Shown here: in pieces, positions 15,294 to 21,981 of the stretch
Position numbering within the stretch: the stretch's first letter is position 1
Layout: every line of letters starts with the position of its first letter
NCBI RefSeq assembly: GCF_001687665.2
Contig: NZ_CP016543.2
Location: 620,001-684,000, forward strand
Origin: Planococcus donghaensis
GTDB lineage: Bacteria > Bacillota > Bacilli > Bacillales_A > Planococcaceae
Length of the DNA: 64,000 bases
Direction: 5' to 3'
Made by a program: the position numbers and the translations under genes
Notes under the pieces: model-generated
The model's input: only the letters and a program-made list of their open reading frames with translations
Databases searched by the model: none
What the model was told of the DNA's origin: nothing

Positions 15294-16757
15294 TTAATCA
15301 AAATTATTTCTCCAAGCAATATTTCTCCAAGCAATATTGGACCATGAGACATTGCGCCAAGCAATGTTCGACCAAGAATCCGGAGTGTCTAGGTTCACAT
15401 CGTCGTCTACTGCAGCTGTAATCAGGGAAGACAATTCGAAATTTTGAGCAACGTTCGCTGGGATATTGCTTGGGTTAAAGAATACAGCCGCATCTGCAGT
15501 GACAAGTCCAGCGCTACCTGCAGGTTGTTTTCCATAAGAACGTGTCGTATTCTTCAAAATCCATTTTACTTGGTCAGGAGTCAAGTTTGGGTTTTGTTCA
15601 AGCATTAACGCCACAATTCCACTTACCATTGGTGTCGACATGGACGTGCCACCCATGGTGAAATAGTCATTGCTTACAACATTTTCAGGTTTTAATCCTC
15701 TCAAGTCACCTTTTGGCATATAAGCAGTGATTTTAGAGCCAGGAGCAACCACTTCTGGTTTAGAAAATCCTTCTGAAGTAAGCCCATTGCTCGACCAGTT
15801 TTTTAACGAATCGTCTGCAGTATCCTTTGTGCCCTTATCATCTATAGAACCTACCGTAATGACAAACGGATCGTTTGCAGGTGCATAACAAGTCGAACAA
15901 CTTGTACCGCCTTGGTTGCCTGCTGACACGACAACGACGATTCCTTTGTGCCAAAGAAGTTCAACAGCCGCGTTCGTTGCACTTTCTTTGTAATTTTGTT
16001 GCGTGGCAATTTGATTGGAAATATTCACTACGCGGATATTGTATTTTTTATGGTTGTCGTAAATCCATTCAAGGCCTTCCACTAAGTTTTGCTCGCCAGC
16101 TTTTCCTTCGTCGTCACTCACTTTGACGTTGACAATATTAACGCCAGGAGCAACGCCAGGGTAGGCGCCATTGCTTTGAGTTCCGTCGCCTCCAAGAATA
16201 CTCGCTACGTGCGTACCGTGACCGAAAGAATCCGACATGTTACCAGCAGTTGAGAATTTAGCATTTGCCGAAACTCGTTTTCTGAAGTCCGATTGAGCCC
16301 CGTTAGCGATTCCACTATCAACAACTGCTACCGTAACCCCTTTACCGGTAATCCCTTTTTTTACTACTTTGTCACTAGTGATGACAGACTGATAAACATT
16401 GGCAATTAACTTATCATCCGAAGTTTTACTAGATCCTTTGTTTTCCACCACTTTTTCATCTTGGTTAATGAAAACGACACCAGGGACTGACTGAATCGAC
16501 GAGGCTTTAGATGGATCTATCTCCACTAAGTACGTATTGATAAAAGTCCATTCATCAACAATCGATCCGCCAAGTTGTTGGATTGCTTGCTCAATTCCTT
16601 GTGTACCTGCTTTTGTGCCTACCATATAGCGAGCGGTAGGTTGTGCTTGTTCAGAAACGACCATGGCATTTGTGGGAGTAGGTGCGATGGAAGCTGCAAA
16701 GCCGCTCAGTGCAACTGCGGCCACCATCATATGAGTGAGTAGTTTTTTTACTGTCAT
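15294..16757 (-). CDS. Secreted subtilisin-like serine protease (S8) with C-terminal W-repeat tail
   Basis: The product has 487 residues from ATG 16757, which follows AGAGGAGGG. It has a signal peptide (1-31), an I9 propeptide inhibitor domain (about 42-105) and an S8 catalytic domain. The triad is D147 in VAVVDSGIA, H180 in FGHGTHVAS and S372 in GGTSMSTPMVSG, with oxyanion N281 in SAGNQGG. The C-terminal tail (462-484) repeats WSNIAWRN/WSNIAWRNIAWRN, which is unusual and looks like a surface or wall binding element. Expression should respond to c-di-GMP through the leader riboswitch at 16896-16988. The next gene downstream on the same strand makes c-di-GMP. Confidence 0.92.
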   Translation of the reverse strand: MTVKKLLTHMMVAAVALSGFAASIAPTPTNAMVVSEQAQPTARYMVGTKAGTQGIEQAIQQLGGSIVDEWTFINTYLVEIDPSKASSIQSVPGVVFINQDEKVVENKGSSKTSDDKLIANVYQSVITSDKVVKKGITGKGVTVAVVDSGIANGAQSDFRKRVSANAKFSTAGNMSDSFGHGTHVASILGGDGTQSNGAYPGVAPGVNIVNVKVSDDEGKAGEQNLVEGLEWIYDNHKKYNIRVVNISNQIATQQNYKESATNAAVELLWHKGIVVVVSAGNQGGTSCSTCYAPANDPFVITVGSIDDKGTKDTADDSLKNWSSNGLTSEGFSKPEVVAPGSKITAYMPKGDLRGLKPENVVSNDYFTMGGTSMSTPMVSGIVALMLEQNPNLTPDQVKWILKNTTRSYGKQPAGSAGLVTADAAVFFNPSNIPANVAQNFELSSLITAAVDDDVNLDTPDSWSNIAWRNVSWSNIAWRNIAWRNNFD

Positions 16758-16864
16758 TTTTTTCCCTCCTCTTGTTAAATATCTCTTCAAAAGATCTTAT
16801 TAACTCATCAGCTCCTATCCGTAAAGTGATGTTGTATGTGATCTTCTAGATGTGCCTATAAAAA

Positions 16865-16892
16865 AAGGACCATTCGCCGAGGAATAGTCCTT
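16865..16892 (-). terminator. Leader terminator of the riboswitch
   Basis: On the minus strand AAGGACTATTC and GAATGGTCCTT form an 11-pair stem (one G-T pair) with a six-base loop, followed by a T run. It lies between the aptamer and the protease start, as expected for transcriptional control. Confidence 0.85.
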
Positions 16893-16895
16893 AAA

Positions 16896-16988
16896 CCATT
16901 CGGTAACCCAGCCATCGTAGATTGTTTGCCAATCCGTAGATCTGTGGTTTTGCGTCTTTGTTTTTCAACAAATTTGCCTTTTCGTTTT
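16896..16988 (-). ncRNA. c-di-GMP-I (GEMM) riboswitch aptamer
   Basis: Read on the minus strand, the leader has AAGGCAAA, then a stem TTTGTT-GAAA-AACAAA with a GNRA loop, then GACGCAAAACCACAG, and after a second stem GGCTGGGTTACCGAATGG. These match the conserved blocks GGCAAA, GACGCAAAGCC and GGGTTACCG of the c-di-GMP-I riboswitch. A terminator follows directly, and the subtilase gene begins about 108 nt further on. A perfect promoter sits 61 bp upstream. Confidence 0.9.
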
Positions 16989-17048
16989 TTAGTTGTGAGA
17001 GAATTTTACTTAAATTTACTGAATGATTAGAAAATGCAATTTATTAAC

Positions 17049-17077
17049 ATTATAAGAATCTTTGTACCTACTGTCAA
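17049..17077 (-). promoter_or_regulatory. Consensus SigA promoter of the riboswitch-subtilase unit
   Basis: On the minus strand TTGACA (17077-17072) and TATAAT (17054-17049) are separated by 17 bases, a perfect consensus. Expected initiation is near 17042, about 54 nt before the aptamer. Confidence 0.85.
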
Positions 17078-17683
17078 CTGAAAATGTAATTATAATTGCT
17101 TATTATGGTCTTTATTTCTTTTATATATTTCCAACTTTTTTTATCAGATTTTTTGATGGAAAATATAGTCGATAGGAAGTTTTTTTAGTGTATTGGTGAA
17201 AATCATTTGGTAAGACTGGGAAAACCATTTGGTAAGACTGGGAAAACCATTTTGTTAAAGCCTAAGTTATGAAATTATGCGTAAGCTCTATTCATTTTTT
17301 AAATTTACACGGCAATTAAAATTATTTAGGAAAAAGTAGTTCAATAGAAGTTGAGAACATTTTTGTTCGAAAGTGCTGAGTTGGAATTCACAAATTTCAA
17401 CCGTGCAGATTTTTTGGCATTCTTTTTTTAGTCTCGCAAAAATAGGAAACTGTAAATGACCAATAAATTGGCTAGAGAAATTTAGTTACGTGAATGCTAT
17501 ATGAACTAGAGAGTTGCTGTGTTATATTGGTAATATTATAGTATATATGGGAATTTATTAATACTACAAAAGTACTATATTAGAAATTTGTTTACAAAAA
17601 ACGATTTAATAACTTATTAATCGACACTAAGTCAAAATAGTACGCACGATCTTATCTCTCTAATCAGAAAGGGGCTTATACAC
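17078..17683. other. AT-rich intergenic region with no gene
   Basis: I see no convincing coding frame here. It contains the tandem repeat at 17199-17254 and otherwise AT-rich upstream sequence of the divergent lipoprotein gene. Confidence 0.5.
17199..17254. repeat. 22-bp tandem repeat, 2.5 copies
   Basis: The unit AAAACCATTTGGTAAGACTGGG is present at 17199-17220 (one change), 17221-17242 and partly at 17243-17254. It lies in the divergent promoter region between the riboswitch unit and the Ltp lipoprotein. Confidence 0.85.
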
Positions 17684-18469
17684 ATGTGGAAAAATAAAAA
17701 AGTAGTAGCGACGGCGGGACTCATCGTTTTGTTGAGTGGCTGTGGTGAAGAAACAATCGAGAAAGACGAACCAATCATTGAAACACCAGAAGTGGAAGCT
17801 GCAGAGCCAGAAAAAGCTGAAGAAGTCGCAAAAGTGGAGACAGAAGAAAAGGAAAAAGCGGAAGCGGAAGAACAAGCGAAAGCTGAGGCAGCAGCAAAAG
17901 AAAAAGCCGAGGCAGAGGAAAAAGCGAAGGCTGAAGCAGAAGAACAGAAAAAAGCTGATGAAAAGGCAAAAGCCGAAGAACAAGCAAAAGCCGAAGCTGA
18001 AGCTGAAGAGGCAGCACGTATAGAAGCAGAAAATGCGGGTACTGTTTCACAACAACAAGCGGCACGAATGGCTGAAGATTATATTTCGTATACCGCGTTT
18101 TCGAAAAGCGGCCTGATCGATCAATTGGAGTTTGAAGGGTTTAGTAACGCGGATGCCACATTTGCAGCAGAAAAAATCGATGTGGATTGGAGCGAGCAAG
18201 CAGTAAAGGCCGCTGAAAATTATATCGCATACACGGCTTTTTCGAGGAAAGGTCTCATCGAGCAGTTGGAATTTGAAGGCTATAGTAATGACAATGCGAC
18301 ATACGCAGTAGACGAAATTACTGTCGACTGGAGCGAACAAGCGATATTAGCTGCAGAGAATTACATCGCGTACACGTCGTTTTCGAGATCGGGTCTGATT
18401 GAACAACTGATGTTTGAGGGGCATAGTAAAGCGGATGCTACGAATGCTGTGGATGTTATTGGGCTTTAA
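17684..18469 (+). CDS. Lipoprotein with three Ltp repeats
   Basis: The 261-residue product has a short signal peptide with lipobox LLSGC at about 15-19. A long Lys/Ala/Glu-rich helical stalk (about 35-118, EEKAKAEAEEQ-type) follows, then three tandem Ltp-family repeats of about 45 residues beginning AEDYISYTAFSKSGLIDQLEFEG, AENYIAYTAFSRKGLIEQLEFEG and AENYIAYTSFSRSGLIEQLMFEG. Ltp (host-cell surface lipoprotein) repeats occur in the phage TP-J34 superinfection-exclusion lipoprotein and in many Gram-positive surface proteins. Here a phage-blocking role is possible but unproven. The repeats are near identical in protein and DNA. Confidence 0.85.
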   Translation: MWKNKKVVATAGLIVLLSGCGEETIEKDEPIIETPEVEAAEPEKAEEVAKVETEEKEKAEAEEQAKAEAAAKEKAEAEEKAKAEAEEQKKADEKAKAEEQAKAEAEAEEAARIEAENAGTVSQQQAARMAEDYISYTAFSKSGLIDQLEFEGFSNADATFAAEKIDVDWSEQAVKAAENYIAYTAFSRKGLIEQLEFEGYSNDNATYAVDEITVDWSEQAILAAENYIAYTSFSRSGLIEQLMFEGHSKADATNAVDVIGL

Positions 18470-18561
18470 TAAAGTGTTGTCTGATATAGGGATGAGTCTC
18501 CGACTATAGATAGATTTGAGGTTATTCGAGTGGTCTAATATTTAGTTCGCTTCGGCGCTTT

Positions 18562-18618
18562 GGGCTAGGCGAAGCAAGAAGCCAGGAAGTGCGCCTGTCT
18601 TCTTGCTTCGCCTAGCCC
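18562..18618. repeat. Large perfect palindrome, possible REP-type element
   Basis: The 20-bp arm at 18562-18581 (GGGCTAGGCGAAGCAAGAAG) is perfectly complementary to 18599-18618. Inside the loop CAGG/CCTG pairs again. There is no T run, so it is not a normal terminator. It lies between a gene end and a true terminator at 18718 and is GC-rich compared with its surroundings, as dispersed palindromic elements often are. Confidence 0.7.
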
Positions 18619-18717
18619 GTGGACGCGCCGTCGCTGGTATGCGGTTCTCCTTATTCATAGTAGAACATAGCTGCTTTTCTAAACAGGTTATTGGCTAATA
18701 CCAGAAACAATCACGAT

Positions 18718-18755
18718 AAAAGAGGTGTTGGAATGAGTCTATTCCAACACCTCTT
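18718..18755. terminator. Bidirectional rho-independent terminator
   Basis: AAAGAGGTGTTGGAA (18718-18732) pairs perfectly with TTCCAACACCTCTTT (18741-18755), with A and T runs on either side. It separates the Ltp lipoprotein from the convergent permease. Confidence 0.88.
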
Positions 18756-18795
18756 TTTCTATGTTCATCAAATGACACCCATGATTCTTTTAGAT

Positions 18796-19818
18796 TTAAT
18801 GAGTAAATTGAGCTAAAGCAAAGTAGAAAGGAATGCCTACGATTAAATTGAATGGGAAGGTAACGCCGAGAGACAGACCGAGATATATAGATGGGTTGGC
18901 CTCAGGAACCGATGCGCGTAAAGCTGCCGGTGCGGCGATATAAGAAGAGCTTCCCGCTAGTACACCCATTAAGACCACGCCCCCAAGAGATAGTCCGACC
19001 CAATTCCCTACTAAGACACCTGCACTCCCACCAATTAGCGGAACACATAGACCGAATAGGAGGATTTTCCAGCCGTGCTTACTGATTTCAGGAAGGCGCT
19101 CTCCTGCGATCAACCCCATATTTAATAAGAAGAGAATTAAGATGCTTCCATAAAGATCGATAAACAGCGGTTTAACAATCGATTCAGCGTTTTGTCCCAC
19201 CAGCCAGCCGATGATCAAACTACCCATCAAGAGCAGGACACTTTTGCCCAACAAGCTGTCGCGCAGCACTTCTTTGTCAAACAAATTCATGAAGGATGAA
19301 AAGTTCATCCCTAATTTTGGTGGAGTGCCGGGAGCATTTAAGAGATCTCCTGAATCGGTTTTATGTAAAATCCGCAACAGCAGCAGGGAAATGATGATGG
19401 CTGGACTTTCCAATAAAACTACCAGTGCATTCATAAAGCCTTCATAGCCGATCTGTTTCTTTTCAAGGAAGGAGATGGCGGCTCCGTATGTGACAATGCT
19501 GACAGAACCGTATGTAGCCGCAAGTCCGATAGAGTTATGAAGATCCATTTTCATCGCGAGAAGTGCAACCAATACAAGTACCGGAATGGTGATGCCCAAA
19601 AGCAAAGTTCCAGCAATCGGTTTAATAACGGTGTGGAGTTCGTAATGAGACAGCTCCATGCCGCCTTTAATGCCAATCGCCACTAACAAGTAGATGCTTA
19701 AGGCTTCACTCAAGCCGGCAGGGAATTTCAAATCCGATTTGACTAAAGCGGCAACGACCCCCAACACAAAAAATAAAACGACAGGGGACAATAAATTTTG
19801 AATCATAATATCATACAT
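18796..19818 (-). CDS. SbtA-type sodium-dependent bicarbonate permease
   Basis: The 340-residue protein has about ten membrane helices and starts MYDIMIQNLLSPVVLFFVLG. Typical SbtA-family (former DUF897) features are FPAGLSEALSIYLLVAIGIKGG, LAATYGSVSIVTYGAA and GSSSYIAAPAALRASVPEANPSIYL near the end. Cyanobacterial SbtA is a high-affinity sodium/bicarbonate symporter, and family members occur in many Bacillales. The start at 19818 has AAAGGAGA on its strand, and an upstream extension is rejected. The DUF2294/MpsC-like gene upstream on the same strand fits an inorganic-carbon supply role. A long terminator-like hairpin (19873-19935) lies between them. Confidence 0.85.
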   Translation of the reverse strand: MYDIMIQNLLSPVVLFFVLGVVAALVKSDLKFPAGLSEALSIYLLVAIGIKGGMELSHYELHTVIKPIAGTLLLGITIPVLVLVALLAMKMDLHNSIGLAATYGSVSIVTYGAAISFLEKKQIGYEGFMNALVVLLESPAIIISLLLLRILHKTDSGDLLNAPGTPPKLGMNFSSFMNLFDKEVLRDSLLGKSVLLLMGSLIIGWLVGQNAESIVKPLFIDLYGSILILFLLNMGLIAGERLPEISKHGWKILLFGLCVPLIGGSAGVLVGNWVGLSLGGVVLMGVLAGSSSYIAAPAALRASVPEANPSIYLGLSLGVTFPFNLIVGIPFYFALAQFTH

Positions 19819-19872
19819 AATAATCAGTTCTCCTTTATAAATCGAGTGTATGGTGCAGATTTTTTCATAAAA

Positions 19873-19935
19873 AAACCGGTACCATTCAACAGGCAATGAT
19901 GAATAAGCTCATCGCCAATTGAATGGTACCGGTTT
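19873..19935 (-). terminator. Long hairpin between the MpsC-like and SbtA genes
   Basis: On the minus strand AACCGGTACCATTCAA pairs perfectly with TTGAATGGTACCGGTT, followed by a T run. A second inner stem (GGCGATGA with TCATTGCC) extends it. It could end the upstream gene or attenuate the permease gene 55 nt downstream. Confidence 0.75.
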
Positions 19936-19979
19936 ACCCGCAGCCCAAGTTGCCTTGTTCTGAAAGTCTCCCATTATAT

Positions 19980-20354
19980 TTATTTTAATTTTTCTTGCAG
20001 ATTTCCGGATAACCTAAACACCATGATGCGTTCTCCGGTGTGGGTGCTGATATCGGTATGGAAGCTTTTCACTTCTTCTCCGGTTAGCTCCTGTATGACA
20101 GTTCCCAAATACTCACGGCCAGATTCGACTAAATCCGAACGCATTCTTTTAACAGCCAACAAACCTTCTTTGGCACTGCATAATGTATACTCGGCAGGTG
20201 TTAAAACGCCGCTTAATGAAATGACCAGCATATCTCGGAGAATATCTGTTTTTACCGAAACAGAGCCTCTGCCTAAAAAATCTTTTTCCCACTGGGTTAA
20301 GGTTTTGCTGATCTCCGCTTCCAAAGATCCTTTTGTCCATTTACTATGCTCCAT
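19980..20354 (-). CDS. DUF2294 (MpsC-like) domain protein
   Basis: The 124-residue product matches the DUF2294 pattern: SLEAEISKTLTQWEKDFLGRGS near the N-terminus, VKTDILRDMLVISLSGVLTPAE, and later VESGREYLGTVIQELTGEEVKSFHTDIS. The domain is also called MpsC, after the membrane-potential and bicarbonate uptake locus of Staphylococcus. It is soluble and small, with no membrane helix. It lies upstream of the bicarbonate permease on the same strand, which supports a shared role in CO2/bicarbonate supply. The biochemical role of DUF2294 alone is unclear. A promoter lies 205 bp upstream, so the mRNA has a long leader. Confidence 0.8.
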   Translation of the reverse strand: MEHSKWTKGSLEAEISKTLTQWEKDFLGRGSVSVKTDILRDMLVISLSGVLTPAEYTLCSAKEGLLAVKRMRSDLVESGREYLGTVIQELTGEEVKSFHTDISTHTGERIMVFRLSGNLQEKLK

Positions 20355-20469
20355 TTATTGTTCCCCCTAATAAAGAAAAACGGCATACTTCTACACCTGC
20401 AAAAAATGCAGATATAAAAATACACCGTCCCACCATGCTTTTAACCAATGATTCCCCACACTTCTTCAT
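20344..20469 (-). other. 41-codon open frame in the DUF2294 leader
   Basis: On the minus strand an ATG at 20469 opens 41 codons (MKKCGESLVKSMVGRCIF...) and stops at 20344, overlapping the start of the DUF2294 gene in another frame. No good ribosome site is visible. It could be a leader peptide or chance. Confidence 0.25.
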
Positions 20470-20559
20470 CCAATCAATAAGAAACTTATTAACTGCCTGC
20501 TTAAGCCTGAAACAACACTTGGTTACCAGTTTAAATTTTACGGTTATTCTGTTGAAGTA

Positions 20560-20588
20560 ATCTTATCCAATCTGTTTTGGGTTGTCAA
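20560..20588 (-). promoter_or_regulatory. SigA promoter of the DUF2294 gene
   Basis: On the minus strand TTGACA (20588-20583), a 17-base spacer and TAAGAT (20565-20560) make a strong promoter. The transcript would carry a leader of about 200 nt before the start at 20354. Confidence 0.7.
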
Positions 20589-20977
20589 TAGGATGTTTTT
20601 GGGAGAGGGAGTTGCTTAGAAGGTGGTTTGGAAAATGGGGTTTTTGAGAAAGATATCCTTGGGCTCTATCAGTACTTCGAATATGATTTTTTGTTGTCAG
20701 TCTATTTAACTTTTAGCGCTGTAGCCTCCTCACAATAGACTTTACAAAATAACATTAGTAAAAAGTTAAAGTAAATTTTGTGAGTTTAAATACAAAAAAG
20801 TAAATATCTGTTTTATTAATAAGCGCTCTATGGTATGTTTACCCATATAATATATGTAATCTCTGCTCTGTAGCGAAGCTTTGCACACGTATAAAATGTA
20901 TTTCTTACTATATAAATAACAACTAAAACGAGGGCTCAGTTGTCTTGGCAAATACAAATAAAATGGAGGATGTTCTT
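20589..20977. other. Intergenic region with no gene seen
   Basis: This is AT-rich sequence between the divergent DUF2294 and lipoprotein genes. I see no coding frame with a ribosome site and no clear hairpin. Confidence 0.4.
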
Positions 20978-21655
20978 ATGATAAAAAAATGGTTTATTCC
21001 AGTAGTGATTAGTTCTATCGTTTTGGCGGGTTGTGGATCGGATACCACAAAAATCAGTGATGAGTCAGAAAATACTACGACCACAGCAAGTGAGCAAGAT
21101 TCAACTACAGATAATGAAAAAACTGAAAGTGAAGGTGAATCTGAAGAAGTCGAAGAAGCTGCAGAAATTGACGAAGACGTACAGGAAGATGACAGCATGA
21201 AAGCCACAAATACTTACACAAATAAAGAGTTAGGCATTACCGGCGAGGTTGGACCGATGAAGTACGAAATTCCTGGAATTCAGTTAAAAGTAATCGAGCC
21301 GAAAGACCAAGCGACAGCTGATCTTTTTGAAGTAGCAGTAGGTGATGAAGTACATGCTTTCACTATTCAATTAGTGGGAGAAAATACATCTGAAGAAGAC
21401 ATGAGCTTTTATCTTGGCCAAGCTGTAGCAATTACTAACACTAAAGAACAGCTAGATCCAGACATGATCCTGTCTGAATATATTGAAGGCGAGTACATGG
21501 GGCAGGTGCGCCATGAAGGCCATAACGTATATATTTTGAAAAACTCAACAGTAGATCAACTTGAAAGTATTGAACTGCGAATTATGGCACCAATGGACAG
21601 CAATTATGAAACAGTTGGAGAAGATGTCTCCCATAAAATTGAAGTTAATAAATAA
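20978..21655 (+). CDS. Lipoprotein with DUF4352-like beta domain
   Basis: The 225-residue product has a signal peptide (MIKKWFIPVVISSIVLAGC), an acidic Ser/Glu/Thr-rich linker (about 22-80) and a folded domain of about 140 residues (GEVGPMKYEIPGIQLKVIEP, HAFTIQLVGENTSEEDMSFYLGQ). The latter resembles immunoglobulin-like DUF4352 domains of Firmicute lipoproteins, though this is a weak assignment. ATG 20978 lies seven bases after GGAGGA. It appears monocistronic and is followed by a symmetric hairpin. Confidence 0.7.
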   Translation: MIKKWFIPVVISSIVLAGCGSDTTKISDESENTTTTASEQDSTTDNEKTESEGESEEVEEAAEIDEDVQEDDSMKATNTYTNKELGITGEVGPMKYEIPGIQLKVIEPKDQATADLFEVAVGDEVHAFTIQLVGENTSEEDMSFYLGQAVAITNTKEQLDPDMILSEYIEGEYMGQVRHEGHNVYILKNSTVDQLESIELRIMAPMDSNYETVGEDVSHKIEVNK

Positions 21656-21668
21656 ATGAAATATAAAT

Positions 21669-21699
21669 TAGACCCCAAACGATTTTTGTTTGGGGTCTA
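21669..21699 (+). terminator. Hairpin after the lipoprotein gene
   Basis: TAGACCCCAAAC and GTTTGGGGTCTA are perfectly complementary around GATTTTT. The T run is weak (AATTGCTT). Confidence 0.65.
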
Positions 21700-21702
21700 A
21701 TT

Positions 21703-21981
21703 GCTTAAAATTGGGAATGGAATAAACATCTGATGTAAATTACAAAAATATTGCAAAAACTAGATGCTCAAATTGCTAAATAATGCTAGACTGAAAAACA
21801 ACTACCATACAGGATTTTACATATATAGGAGGGGTGAGTACATCCAGTATTATCTAAAACGAAATCCCCCTTCAAAGTTCATCGATTACGTACTAGAAGA
21901 TCATATCGAATAGGTGCACGATTCTAATCTTGAACTTTTATAGAAACATTCGATTTTTTCAGATAGAGAGGTTGAAGTTTT
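21703..21981. other. Left border of the accessory region
   Basis: No complete gene is present. A frame at about 21839-21914 (IQYYLKRNPPSKFIDYVLEDHIE then stop) may be a relic of a lost gene, but this is uncertain. Confidence 0.3.

Noticed and set aside
20355..20553. T-box leader for the DUF2294 gene
   Set aside because: A GGTGGGACGG stretch recalls the T-box bulge, but the conserved GGTGGNACCGCG core and specifier stem are not found.
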